64,000 bases of DNA from assembly GCF_016906535.1 (NCBI RefSeq), contig NC_057376.1, forward strand, positions 2,108,001 to 2,172,000, written 5' to 3'. The position numbers and the translations under genes were made by a program. Below, in pieces: positions 21,760 to 33,690 of the stretch. Within the stretch, counting starts at the first letter, position 1; each line of letters opens with the position of its first letter. The notes beneath the pieces are model-generated. The model was not told the origin of the DNA. It saw only the letters and a program-made list of their open reading frames with translations, and did no database searches. Source of the DNA: Rhizoctonia solani (Eukaryota; Basidiomycota; Agaricomycetes; Cantharellales; Ceratobasidiaceae).

Positions 21760-23374
21760 CACTTGCGCCCAAAAAGATTGAGCCACGTGAGCTCAAATCA
21801 ATGACGCTCACGCGTCACCCGCACAATTGAGAATTCGTTTACAATGTAATAGTAAATTATGTAGATACAGTAGTATAGAACATATGTACAAGGTTTCAGA
21901 TCAAAATTAAGTCTCCTTGTGGAGATACACGTGAGCAAAATTTTTGGGCTGGCTCATTCTTTTTGATCACTTTATATAAGCTACTTGGTCCTCCTCATTG
22001 AGTGCCATTTACCACCCCTTTTTACACTTGAATACCAGCCAAAAGTGCGCAAATGGCTCAATACACTAGTCCCAAGACTAAGGCTCAGATAATTGCGCTG
22101 AAAAAGCTCAAATACTCAGATTGGGCAATTGTTCAGCTTTTGCAACCTCAGACCAAGGTCTCTCACGCAACTGTTGGTTGTATCTGGGCCAAGTATGGAC
22201 TTACTGACCGCCCACTTGATTGACACAATCCCATTCCTGGGCGCCCACAAAAACTAACCCCCAGCAATGTCAGATTTGCTGCTTTGGCCCTAGCTTGGAG
22301 TAGAGTACCAACAGCAGCAAATATTAGATGGCAGTACTTCCCTGCCGTTGGGTCCTCTACCCTCCGCCGCTACCTCTGAGAGCTGGGTTTACAGCTGTAC
22401 AAACGCCGCCAAGTACCCCTGCTCACTTATTGGCATAGAAAAGCCTGTTGCGCGTGGGCCCACAGTTGATTATTCTGGCCACAATCACGCTGGGACAACA
22501 TTGTCTTCTTGGACAAAGTCCAAATCAAGTTATTTGGGGCTAACAGCAGCCAATATTACTGGAGGCAACCTAGTGAGTCCCTGTATAATCCCTGATACAC
22601 CAAAAAGACAATATCTCATGGTGGCAGGGGTATCTTCATTTGGGGGTACATTACCCAAGAGGGAGTTGGGCAATTGTACCTTATACAACGCAAGCTGAAC
22701 GCCCTGGGATACATTGAAATCCTTGGGGACGCCTTCTTTGGAACCCTTGCCAACTATAAAATCACTGCATTTGACATTACATTCCAGCACAACCAAGATC
22801 CAAAGCATACAGCCAGGCTGACACAACATTGGCTTGCCAGTTGGGGCGTAAGCGTCCTCCCATGGCTGTCAAAAAGCCTGGATTTGAATATAATTGAGAA
22901 TGTCTGGTGGCATCTGAAGGAGCGCGTGCGTACTCACCAACCTCCTGCTTTGAATAAGGAAGAATTATGGAAAATAGTGAGGGACGAATGGAAACAAATT
23001 TCCCCAAAATATATTGGCAATTTGTATGATTCATTACTGCGTCGAGTACAAGCTGTGTATTTAGCTAAAGGTGGAAACACCAAATACTAAAATTTGTATC
23101 CAAATTATTCAGTTTTGCATGTCATTTTGGGTGCATGCGTGCAGTTGCAGGTGCAATTTGAAAATGCTCAAAAAGAATGAGCCAGCCCAAAGATTTTGCT
23201 CACGCGTATCTCCACAAGGAGACTTAATTTTGATCTGAAACTTTGTACATATGTTCTATACTACTGTATCTACATAATTTACTATTACATTGTAAACAAA
23301 TTCTCAATTGTGCAGGTGACGCATGAGCGTCATTGATTTGAGCTCATGTGGCTCAATCTTTTTGGGCGCAAGTG
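21760..23374 (+). mobile_element. Tc1/mariner element, copy 2
   Basis: 1615 bp, nearly the length of copy 1, flanked by TA (21758-21759 and 23375-23376) inside the Copia LTR. The intact Copia LTR at 28690-28714 gives the empty site. Inverted repeats of about 210 bases. It is the youngest layer of a three-deep nest. Confidence 0.94.
22053..23090 (+). pseudogene. Tc1 transposase, copy 2, four nonsense codons
   Basis: Exactly the same length as the copy 1 frame (1038 bases) with no indels. In-frame TGA codons at 22221, 22377, 22467 and 22593, each explicable as CGA to TGA. The last third is open and, like copy 1, has Asn (QHNQDPKHT) in place of the second catalytic Asp. Dead. Confidence 0.92.
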
Positions 23375-23391
23375 TACATGATATTTCTACA

Positions 23392-23400
23392 CTCCCCCTT
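23392..23400 (-). promoter_or_regulatory. polypurine tract of the Copia element
   Basis: Minus strand AAGGGGGAG directly precedes the 3' LTR TGTAGAAAT. Confidence 0.75.
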
Positions 23401-23517
23401 AATCAGGCAAGCAAGGATACATGTAAAGAGAAAATATTACATTTGTTCAGTCACATTCAATCTCATTCAGGTTTCAGTCTTTCAGTTATACAGCTAATTC
23501 TTCATCATTCAGTTTCA

Positions 23518-26500
23518 CTAATCTGCTTCTTCCTCTTTGGGTCCTTCAAATACCTGTTTGCCCATAATTGCGTTTGTCAGGTAATTAAATTGCGGTGCTG
23601 GTAGGGCTTTAGTAAGTGCATCAGCTAGGTTCTTGTTTGATGGCACATACAGCGTAGAGATCATACGCTTCTCAATAGTATTGTGCATGAAGTGATGGCA
23701 AATGTTGATGTGCTTTGAACAACTGTGGAACTGCAACTCAACGGATAACATTAGGGCGGCAAGGTTGTCTGAAAGTAAGAGTGTGGGAGCGTCAGCTGGG
23801 TAATATAGTTCCTGGAAAAATTGACGGAACCAAATTGCCTGAGTACATGTGTGTGATAATGCCATGTACCCTGCTTCCATGGTTGATAATGCAACCGTTG
23901 GTTGCTTCTTAGCAGACCAAGAAACGGCAGCTCTGCCCAATAAGTATACATTGCCGGAAATAGACTTACAGTCAAGTAAGTTACTTCCCCAATTGGCATC
24001 AGAGTAGCCAACTTCTCTGTATCCAACTTTGGTCTCCAATTGCTTATACAATAGCCCAAGGAATGATGTTCCTTTAAGGTAACGTATAACTTGTTTGATT
24101 GCTGTCACGTGAGCGGGACCCTAGCATGTTGTGTATTGAGCTAAATGAGTGACTGCATAAGCAATATTGGGCCGTGTACATAGTGCAGCGTATAGCAGCT
24201 TACCAACAAATATGCCGTATGGGAATTTTGGCTTAATTCCATCATATTGTGTAAGTTGCACATTTGGGCTCATTGGAGTATTGGCTGGGTATGCATCTTT
24301 AAGGCCTGCAATATCAACAATTGAGTTGATATATGCCTTTTGATTTAGTACAAGCATACCTTGTTGTCTATACTGTTTGAAATGTATACCTAAAAAATGC
24401 TGTATGGGTCCAAGGTTGCGCATCTCAAATTTGCAAAGTAATTTGGATACTACAAAGTTGGTGTTGTTGGGGGTTGTAATAATGATTGAGTCATTGACAT
24501 GGACAGCAACAATCAATACGTAGAGTTTGCTGGATATATCCATGATCCAATGGTACACACAGGCGTCTGTTAAGCAAGGTGAATAGCCAAGTGACTTCAT
24601 TTTGGAATCAAACATACAATTCCACATGCGTCCGGCTTGTTTAAGGCCATATAGTGATTGGCGTAGGCGCAGAACATTGCTGGATCTGTTGTCAAAGTAT
24701 GGTATTTGACGCATGTAAAGCTCTTCTTTGACATTGGCATGTAAGTACGCCAATGTAACGTCAAGCTGTTGGATGTCCCAATCATTTTGATTGGCCAGTG
24801 ATGTGAGCATATGGATAGAATCTAAACATACCACTGGAGCAAATGTTTGGCCATAGTTGATACCTGGCTGTTGGCTGTAACCTTGCACAACTAGTTGCGC
24901 CTTGTATTGGATGGGTTGGCCCTCCTTGTTTTGTTTGATTGTGAGTACCCATTGGCATCCCATTGCCTTCCTGCCTGGTGGGAGCATTGAGGTGTTGTAT
25001 GTTCCCTGTTTCTCCAAGGTTGCAATCTCCTGTTCCATTGCTGCCTTCCATTTGTCTGCGTCCAGTCCCAATAATGCCTCCTCAGTGGTTGGGTTATTGC
25101 TGGTTGCTGGAAGGTTGGCGGCAAAAACCCAGTGCAGGTTGTTGTTTGTGAAGGTCTCCAGGATCAATTCTGCTGGCAGTGGGAAGTGTTCTGAGGTAAG
25201 TTTGAGTTCACCAAATTGTCCAGCCAACTCACTGGTTGGGGTGAAGGCTGGGATCTGTGGTTCCTCCTGTGCAGCCAGTTCAGAGGCAAGTTTGGTTGGG
25301 ATAGTTGGGGCAGATATAATAGATAAGGTGTTGGAGACAAGCAAGGGGATGTGGGAACAAAACAAGGTGATGTTGGTGACTGAATTGTGTTGATTTGCGC
25401 TTGTTCCAAGGATGTATGCATTGGAGTAATTGCTTCCTGAGTCATTGCAGTATTTGTTGAGTTCTGTAATGTAGTTAGTGAATGCACCAGGGATGTTTGG
25501 GCTAGACAAACTGGTGGGAGCGGCAGTGGTGTCTTTGACGGTGATCTTGACACCTCCATAGTTGGTGTCCAATGTGAGCTTGGGCTTGTTGGGGTTTTGG
25601 CAATGGGTTTGGATGCCAGAGGACTTGAGGGAGGGGTTTGCATTGATCTTGCAAGCAGATTCAGCAGTATCAAGACAAGTCCCAGAGTGGGGCATAGTAA
25701 GCTTAGAACAAGTAGAGCTGGGTTTAGGAACAGCAGCGTGAGTAGTGAGTTTAGGCTCAGTAGATTGGCTTGGTGAGTTCAATGCTTTCTGTTTGTTCTT
25801 TCCTTTGCTTTTTATATCTTTCAGCTCACTAGTATGTTTTGTTTCTGACTTGATTTGTTCACTGACTTGATTTGCTCCCCCTGTTCTAGCATTTTTGTTG
25901 CGTTGTTCCGCAGTGCTGTTGGTGCAAGTCATTCTCTCCCCCTCAGCAGGTGGAACAACCAATTCCCCCCAATCCGTGTTGTCATGTGTGTTATCAACCT
26001 GTGTATGGGTTCTTGGGAATAATATATTGCGTGAGTGCAATATACAGTTTGCTCCTGTTTTGTAATAATGCCAGCTTTTGCCTTGAATGTCCAATATGCC
26101 GGTAAATAGGGCCGTGAACGTCTTTGATTCTAACTTAGAGCGGCTCTCCCCTTGATCCAGTATGTAGCATTTTGTTCCCCATGGTTGCAGTACACTTACG
26201 TTGGGTCTCTTACCCCAAAACGCTTTGAACAGCGTTTTCCAGAACTTTCCTTGCACTTGCGTTGGTACTCAATTTTTCAGGTAACAGGCGTACGCAATTG
26301 CTTTGTTCCAAAGGAACTTTGGTGCGCCTAATTCAAGTAGCATTGCACGTGCTTTGTCTGCTAATGTGCAATTTAACCTTTCAGCAATGCCATTTTGTTG
26401 TGCCAAGTATGGGGCCGTGGTTTCTAAAATTGTACCTTTCAGGTTAGTGTGCTCAATCCAATCTTTATTTACAAATTTGCAACCGTTGTCAAAGCATACT

Positions 26501-28383
26501 TGCTTTATCTTTTTATCTTTCTGTGAATTTATCATTGCTTTGAATGCTTTATACTTGTTCAGAGTTTCATCCTTATGTTTGAGAAATCCTAAGCGGGTAA
26601 ATCTAGTTGCAATGTCAGTAAATGATACATAATATCTGTATTGCCCTATAGATGTAGTTCAAGCGGGTCCCCATACATTGGTAACAATTAATTTGCCAAT
26701 TTTGGACACTTTGGTTTGCAATTCTTTTGGAAACGGTTGGGTGTGTGCCTTTGACTGCATACATATGTTGCATTCAAAGTTGAGTCCAATATTGTCTTCT
26801 ATTACCTCCATTCCACTAATTGCTTTGTTGAATTTTAGTTGTTGGAGTGCTTGCGGGCTGATGTGCCCAAGTACCTTGTGCCATTCAAACCATGTGCGTC
26901 TGGTTTGTTTGGTCAGTACTATTTCAGTAAGTTTATTGTTCTTGAGCTTCTGATTGCAATTATTTACGGGTTTCACGCTGATCTTCCAAAGGTTTCCTTG
27001 TTTGCAATTTTTCAACTTTGATCCAATAATGATTGGTCTATTGTTTTTATCTAGTATTTGCAATTCATTCTGATCCATCAGAATTCTAGTGCCTTTATCA
27101 GTTACTAATGATAAGCTGATTAGGTTTGCGGGCAAACTTGGCACGTGAGCTACATTGGTAAGCTTAATCTTTGTGTATTTGTTCTTCTCTGTATTATTTA
27201 AGCACAATAGCTCTACAGTGCTGCAGCCCATTATTGGCTCTTTGCCAGTGACTCTGGTAACATAGCTGGATGACTTGGTATAATCAGAGAATGCATTCCA
27301 ATCAATTGCTATGTGAGTAGTAGTGCCGCTATCCGCTATCCAGGTGTTGGGGGTCTTGCCTATTGGGCTTATTTTGTCCTTGAGAGTCAAGAATGCATAT
27401 TCTTTATGTTTGGAGTTATTAGCTATGGCTATATGCGTGCAGGCATTGCCATTCCTAGCTTTTCCTGGTGTGTTGAATCTTCTGTTTGGTTGACTGCCTT
27501 TATTTGAATGGTTGGGCTTGAATGCGCCTCCACCTGGACCTTGGCATTTGGCTGCCCAGTGTCCAATCTTTCCACAGTTATTGCATTTTGATTTAGACTT
27601 ATCTGGGCCTTTATTACTCATATTGGTACGTACAAATTTATTGAAGCTTGGTTTATTTGTAGCAAAGAAAGTCTTACCATCAGGTTGTTGGGTATTTCTT
27701 TGGTGTGCTTTGGCCATAATACGTGAGCATAGGTCACTCACTTGATTGGCTAATTTATTCTTGTCTTCAGTGTCAAATTCAAAGCTTACAGACTGGGTGA
27801 ACATGTCCCATGAGTCAGGTAGGCTTGCTACTAACGTGGTTATCCAATTGGCTTCAGTGCACAAGTTTGGTGCAATGTCATTGATTTGTTGGAACCATCC
27901 ACGCATACGTTGTATGTGTTCCTCAATGTCTTTGCTGTCCAACATCCTTTGGCTGAAGAACTTTCTTTGTAAGTCAATTAGTCCAACAGTACCCTTAACT
28001 TGAAATGTTGCTGCCAAGAGATTCCAAGCGTTGGCAGAGTACTTACATGATTGTATGTGTGTAAGTATGTTCCCTTTGACTCTTAGTCTAATATTTGACA
28101 GTGCTTTACAATTGGCTTCAATCCATTCTGTGTATGCGGAGTCATCATTGCCTACTTCAAGGTTGGGTAAGTTGTTTCCATCGTTGTCTTTGCAACCAGT
28201 AACCCTGATTTTTATCTTAGGTTTGGGTCTTTCATTTGTGCTGTCTACATAGCTATACAGATAAAGATTGGTAAGTATATCTTCCATCTGTATATGCCAT
28301 GTGTTGTAATTCTCAGTTCCCTGGAGGGATGGGATTTGGTGCAATCCGCTTGCACCAGTAATGGTTGGTGTTTTCTCAGCCAT
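23518..28383 (-). pseudogene. Copia gag-pol polyprotein (one frame, three in-frame stops)
   Basis: A single frame of about 1620 codons beginning MAEKTPTITGASG. Order: Gag; zinc knuckle CNNCGKIGHWAAKC; protease WIADSGTTTHIA; integrase zinc domain (HKVLGHIS...CNICMQSK); integrase core (CFDNGCKF, QQNGIAERLN); RT; RNase H (AVSWSAKKQPTVALSTMEA). Stops at 26656-26658 (TGA), 26266-26268 (TGA) and 24118-24120 (TAG). The first integrase Asp is Asn (IVTNVWGP, AAT at 26677-26679 after ACC). The RT YVDD box reads HVND (AAT at 24493-24495 after GTC). No frameshift in 4.9 kb, so loss is by point changes only. Inactive. Confidence 0.93.
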
Positions 28384-28457
28384 TTCTTATTGTGTTTGAG
28401 TATACTTGGGTAAGTGGTTTATATATTCTATTTACAGTTGGTTATAAGCGTTCAATT

Positions 28458-28470
28458 GGGGCTCATAACC
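28458..28470 (-). promoter_or_regulatory. Copia primer-binding site, half-tRNA type
   Basis: Minus strand GGTTATGAGCCCC starts immediately after the 5' LTR. Its complement GGGGCUCAUAACC contains CAU in the context of the initiator-Met tRNA anticodon stem-loop, the site used by Drosophila copia and yeast Ty5 (priming from a cleaved tRNA half) instead of a tRNA 3' end. Confidence 0.7.
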
Positions 28471-28714
28471 TGTAGAAAGAATATGTTTGTAAATAGAACT
28501 ATATCAATACAAAACAATAGTAAAGACAGTAGTGTGAATAGAGAAAGAGAGGATGAGGTACTATACAGTTGAGTGCACCCATATTTATACCTTTACATTA
28601 TAGTTGAGTCATCTAGTATATGACTAGGTATTGTTGCTTGACTCAATTACATGCATGTTCCAGTACATTCCAGATCCTTCTTGTATTTACTACTATATAC
28701 ATGATATTTCTACA
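28471..28714 (-). repeat. Copia 5' LTR, intact (244 bp)
   Basis: Ends TGTAGAAATATC and CTTTCTACA in element sense. Near-identical to the other LTR apart from the Tc1 insertion. Confidence 0.94.
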
Positions 28715-28719
28715 TAAAC

Positions 28720-29245
28720 AGACAACATTTTTGATCATGTGACTTCAGCACTTATATCATATGCTAAGCGCCAAGCCATGTCCCCATCCACGCTTACTCA
28801 GCACACATAGCCACCTCCACCTATGATGTCATCATGACATGTCAGTGACACATATGCATGAGTAAGACTGACTGCAGAGCAGGGTTCTTATTGGATTAGC
28901 TATTTGATATCATGTATTGTAAATAAGCTCTCTTATAGAATATATAAGGAGGCCAACTGACCATGGTAACACCCAGGTCAATTACCTCTTGTTGCATTCC
29001 ACTAAGTGTACAAGGCCTTACAGCCAGTAAATACTAAGTAGCTACATAACTAGATAGTCCACACCACCTTAAGCAGCCTCCTCACTGTACTTAGATAGCT
29101 TGTTGCTGCCTCAAGTGGACTTGTCATTGTAGGATAGTAGTTTGTTGCTGTAGATAGGACCCTTGTTGCCTTAAGCAACTTTCTCTTACTGTAAGCTGCA
29201 GCCACAAGTGCCATTCCCTTGACGTCCTACTAGATGTCTAGGACA
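28720..29245 (+). repeat. 3' LTR of Gypsy C, right piece
   Basis: 526 bases which with 21466-21530 rebuild the 591-base LTR length. Ends TCTAGGACA before GATAG. Confidence 0.93.
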
Positions 29246-29619
29246 GATAGTCTAGATGGATACTTATAAAGTACACAGAAAGATTTCTTGAACTTCTCTA
29301 TATCTTCCACTGTTTTTAATCATGTAAATACTCCAATTATTAAGGGAGAAACAGTTCTTTGGAGGAAGGACTTAATCACTTAGGTTTAACTCAAAGACTC
29401 TTCTCATGTAAACACTCTGATTTCCAGAAGCTACTAACCTGAGTACCTAAGAGGAAGGTCTGGGCCTCACTAAGAGCACAGCTTGTTTCAGTCTTTTCCT
29501 AAAGTGTCTTAGCAGGGGAAGGATATTTTTAGAACTGGAGACTAACTCTTATAAGGCATGGATTTATGAGACAGGCTCTCACTTAACATCTTGACTCTGT
29601 TCATCTTGTCATGTATTTT

Positions 29620-30072
29620 TGTCACAACCAAGGATGAAATGAGTGCTGTGAGATAATGAGGCAATTCACACAGATGAGAAAGTGGGGAATTGACAAGGTG
29701 AATTGTTCTTGGACTTTCCAAGCCAATTCACAGTCTTCTTTTATAACAAAAGTAAAAGGGAGTAGATACATGAGAAGGGACAGTGTCCAGGCTGCACCAC
29801 TGGGAAGCAAGATACAGCATATGGCTCAGAAGCTCTGCACAGTGAACCAGGCCAGTGCACAGTGAGATAAGCAAGATAGAAGTACTTAGAACAGAATAAG
29901 TCCAGACTAAGCACAAGAAGGGAACAAGGAAGTGGGAAGAACATAAACAAGGAAGATAGGAACTATACAAACAGATCAGATGGATACAGATGAGCTCCCC
30001 AGACAAATGCACTGGGGGGAGGAGGAAGTGACAGGCAATACATAGTCATGTCAGTAGGTGAGGCTCACAACA
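29620..30072 (+). repeat. solo LTR family A, copy at 29620
   Basis: 453 bp from TGTCACAACC to GGCTCACAACA. Flanks ATTTT and ATCTT match at four of five positions, a single-base-mutated target duplication. Confidence 0.85.
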
Positions 30073-30285
30073 ATCTTACTCTACTGCATATAGTAATCAC
30101 AGGCCTCCAAGGGTATAAATAGCCCCTTGAACTGGCTTTTTTGAATGCATCTCAGTTTACAATCATCTTTCAGCCTAGTGTGACTCTCAAGATATCTCCT
30201 ATTGATTTCTCAAAGCATCTTACATAGTAAAGCTTCCTTAAAGCTTTTAATTTTGGCAGATATAGCCTCTAGGATGGTCCCAACC

Positions 30286-30458
30286 TGTCCTGGACACAGT
30301 CACATGACCAGTACAAGTGCTTGCATGCTGGTCCAAGCCCAAATTTGGGGGGTAGTGGGTGTAATCATGGGTTGTTGGCAGAGGATTAATAGGGCTCTAT
30401 GGCTTAGTGGTCAAGCTGGTTCAATTCCAGCTAGTTTCATTTTCCTCTGTTTATGACA
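30286..30458 (+). mobile_element. 173-bp tRNA-like element, copy 3
   Basis: Exactly 173 bp with a perfect duplication CAACC (30281-30285 and 30459-30463). A box TGGCTTAGTGG and the perfect T-arm GCTGG/CCAGC are preserved. Confidence 0.9.
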
Positions 30459-30858
30459 CAACCTATACAGGGAACCTAGAAATAGCTTGATTGCAACCCT
30501 GCAAAGACTTCCTGGCAGTATACTAAGTATTTGGTGCTTCTGCAATGCCCTTAACCCCTTGCCAGCCACCGGAGACAGGGAAATAAATTAGTATATATAT
30601 CAATTAGATTACAGTGATTTCCAGAGACTAATATTTAGGTGAGACACTACTTTGCTTGTACCTCACATTTCTTGCTATCTGACAATACCTCCTATCACTT
30701 ATTGTTGGTAGGGATCACTTATCCTAACTACCTCATTCCTTTAGTAAGCCAATTGGTTACTTCAATATACTCAAATTTAATTAGCATTAGACTGCTTCTA
30801 ATATAAGATTTTTATGTTTCATAGTTAGCAAGTTACCTTTTGATTCTTTTACCCTCAT

Positions 30859-31661
30859 TTAGTATCTTTCTTTCCTTTTAGAGTATATTCTATTATTACT
30901 TTTTTCCCTATCTTTAACAGTGGGATTGATTCTTGAAATGAGGGACAGGGAAGTCAAACAACACTGGCATAGTACTTGTAGACTGAATGCATCTGTCCCC
31001 CTCCAAGTCACAGAGGAGTGAATCAATGGTATAGTTTTCAAATCCAGAATTGATTCCATTGAACCTTTTGTGTCACAGGTCAGCAAGTTGGGGAATAAGG
31101 TTAATCAATGAGAGGTGCATGGCCTTGACAGGGAATGAGTTGGGAGCCCAGATGGGCAAAAGTTGCACCTAGAGTGTCATCCCCTTGATCCCACACTTGG
31201 AGCTTGAAGTAGACTGTACCCTTCATTGAGACACTATTGATGTGTATGTAGGGGTAGGTTGTGGGGGTCAAGGCCAGTATTGTCCAAACAGTGGAGTAGA
31301 CAGTACTGGTGGGTTACATTTTGGCAGTTTGTCCAAGAATACTCATGATCTTGCATAGACAACAAGGAAAGTGGCCATTATGCCCAATAGATTCAATCAA
31401 CTTTGCCATTGCTGGTAAGTTCCCAAAAGCTGCAAGAATATGTGTGCAAAGCACAAAGGCCTCTTTGTTCACAACATCAACAGCTTCAATACCCTGTGCA
31501 AGCTCAATGGATTTGTCAATAAGGGGCTGAAGGAAAGAGTTGAAGTCTTTTGGTGAATGCAGGACAGGGATTGTGCCAGTGCAAATCATGTTCAAAAGAT
31601 GAGTTTGTATTTTGGGGGGGGGGGGGTAATTATAGATGATAATGAAAATCAGCCAACACAT
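30859..31661 (-). pseudogene. remnant resembling CACTA/EnSpm Tnp2-type transposase
   Basis: Minus-strand frames carry FNSFLQPLIDKSIELAQGI followed by NLPAMAKLIESIGHNGHFPCCLCKI. This layout (a helper region, then AxFGxxPA, then GHNG, then a Cys pair) recalls Tnp2-like transposases of EnSpm elements common in Agaricomycetes. The frame is closed by a TAA near 31311 and continues, with shifts, to about 30859. No terminal CACTA repeats found. The family call is from memory of the motif pattern; it could be another zinc-containing transposon protein. Confidence 0.5.
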
Positions 31662-32622
31662 TTGACTTTATTTCAATAACCACTGGCATAAAGCACAGAG
31701 CCTCATACACAACTGCATCAATCACATCCTGGATGCATGTTTTGCTGCTAACAAAATTGGCTTGATTTGTAGCCTCTTGCATGTTTCTGAGTTTCAAACA
31801 TGCACTTGTAGCTGAGGGATGAGGGGGACATGCTGAAAATTGCATACAGGCAACCCAAGGAATTAAGACATGGGGGTGTGGCAGTATGGGCAGTAATAGG
31901 TTTTGCAAGACACCCTGTGTAGCAAATGCAAGAATTCTTGCAGCAATTATTCTATGGCCTTGAGAGCAGAGGGCACAAGCATTCAAGTCCTAATGGCCTT
32001 GAGGCTTGAGATCTTGGTCTTTGTTTCCATACAAAAATACAAGTTTTGCATTTCTTCATGTGTATGTACACTGATCTTTTGCCTAACAAAATGATTAGAG
32101 TCCCAAATAGTATCTAAATTGTTGGGGCCAAGTGTACATAGGGCTTCAATACATGTGACATACACGTGACATGATTATGAATAATAAATCACCTGGCTTG
32201 GCCTCTTTGACAAGTAAATGTGCATAAACAAATGCTTGTAGGGCCAAACCATAAGTTGCAGGGTCACATTCCACTCTGTCAATGTCTGCCAACTTATCTG
32301 AATTACTGCCTCCTGGAGTAGGTATATCTCCCAAAACCTGGGAAGGCCATGTAGTGTTTGAGTCAAAGTCCATGGTAAGTTCATGATCCCCTAGAACAAG
32401 TGGTGTGCATACTTGCATGACCTCTTCCCATGTGTGGCTTAAGTCCAACTTGGGTATGTTTCCTAGCTCAGAATGACAAGTCTGAGTATTCAAGCCTGAG
32501 CTGTCCAGCTTGAGAAACAGGATGTTGGCTGGCAGGGTTGCAACTGATAGTGGTATAGGCAGAGAGGGGATTGTCATTGATGTGCCTTGACCAACTCCTG
32601 GCTGGAATGCCAGTGCAAACAT
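31630..32622 (-). other. unassigned minus-strand frames upstream of the Tnp2-like remnant
   Basis: Two frames (32622-32146, 158 codons; 31986-31630, 118 codons) lie in the same direction as the Tnp2-like remnant and may belong to the same decayed element. Neither has a motif I recognise. A run of 14 G lies at 31613-31626. Confidence 0.3.
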
Positions 32623-32758
32623 AGTCTTATGTAACTATTGCATAATATGACAAGAATGAATGTGTTAATAATTACAGGAGTCAGCCATACTAGACCCCTT
32701 GTGCTGTTTCCTGAGCTTGCAAATCAGTGGGAGTATTCCAGCTTAAACCTGTGAATGA

Positions 32759-33690
32759 TGTTATGGATATGACATTTCTCCACTAATCTGTACTTATTTC
32801 ATTAATTACTGAAGTAATACTATAGTAAATATAATGAGATAAAGATGCAAGCTAAGGTTTTCAGGGTTTTTCTTTCCAATTGCAATCTCTACAAGACCTC
32901 TAAGTCCCAGGAATACCTTCAATATGCAACATCTTCTGCATATATGCTGTTTTCTTATTCATTTAAATATATCAATTCAGCTGAGTAGATAAACAGCAAC
33001 TACCAGTATTTTCACTGTTTGTAGTGTTAATCATATAAGACCCTATCTTGTGGCTACACACAGAGATATTTGGGGTCCTCCCTCTTGCATAGACTAGTAC
33101 TGCAGCACCTATTCATTCCATAAGCGCCAATACACTGAATAGGCCCTCTCTCCATCACATGGGGATCCAATACTGCCAAATTGCTTGCGCTTAGGTGCGC
33201 TAGTCTGTGGGCTCCAGAACAATAGCTCAAACACCCAATGTGGTCAGCATTTGGTGGAGTTATGCTTGATTTGTTGTAAGTACCCAATGCAGAGGTATCA
33301 TCATACCTTTGGGACTGTTTACTCCAAGGATAAAACACTGAGCCTTGTGATACCCAAGCACCCACACAGGTAAATGCTGCTTTGGGGCAGATACTAGGGA
33401 CTGTTATTATTTGAGATGTACCAAAATATTGGCTTTCTCAAGTGTTTCAGTTGCCACCTGTACCTCCTGTACCCCCTTTGGATGTCAAACATGTGTGTAC
33501 TTTTTTGTGAGCCTTCTCATGGTATAATAGGAACCTCTTAAGGTGCTTCTTATGCATCCACCTTTCACCCACCTATATTGACATATACAGACAAGCCTTT
33601 AACAGCTCACCTGTGCATTTACTTTAGTGACTGACTTACTGTGAATAGTGTGAGAGATTATTTTGCACACTAAGACCATAGGCCCATGCC
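32759..33690 (+). repeat. LTR-like repeat family D, copy 2
   Basis: Aligns with 7620-8733 but lacks the 173-bp element, giving the empty site at about 33471-33478. It ends where LTR A begins at 33691. Confidence 0.6.

Larger units (their letters stand above)
21531..23391 (-). repeat. Copia 3' LTR, interrupted by Tc1 copy 2
   Basis: 244 bp in total around the 1615-bp Tc1 insertion and its TA duplication. The ends TGTAGAAAG and TTTCTACA match the intact LTR at 28471-28714. Confidence 0.92.
21531..28714 (-). mobile_element. Ty1/Copia retrotransposon nested in the Gypsy 3' LTR
   Basis: 7184 bp, minus orientation, flanked by a perfect TAAAC duplication (21526-21530 and 28715-28719). LTRs are 244 bp each (28471-28714 upstream in transcription sense, and 21531-23391 downstream once the Tc1 insertion is discounted). 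The order gag, protease, integrase, RT, RNase H, with integrase before RT, is diagnostic of Copia. Confidence 0.94.
15601..29245 (+). mobile_element. Ty3/Gypsy chromovirus, family C, carrying nested insertions
   Basis: A complete but inactive LTR retrotransposon bounded by a perfect 5-bp duplication GATAG (15596-15600 and 29246-29250). Order is 5' LTR, gag, protease, reverse transcriptase, RNase H, integrase, chromodomain, polypurine tract, 3' LTR. That order plus the chromodomain places it in the chromovirus lineage. The 3' LTR is split by the 7184-bp Copia element. Without nested DNA it is about 6.46 kb. Confidence 0.93.
29251..30620 (-). repeat. decayed LTR family E remnant, split by LTR A and a 173-bp element
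   Basis: Reverse-complement blocks of the intact family E LTR (50752-51872) appear on both sides of LTR A, for example the gcctccaagggtataaatagccc region near 30101 and catctcttattgag-like blocks. The 173-bp element inserted at 30286. Boundaries are approximate. Confidence 0.6.

Noticed and set aside
31613..31626. Functional G-quadruplex from the poly-G run
   Set aside because: A single homopolymer of 14 G inside a decayed element; more likely slippage or a sequencing-sensitive tract.
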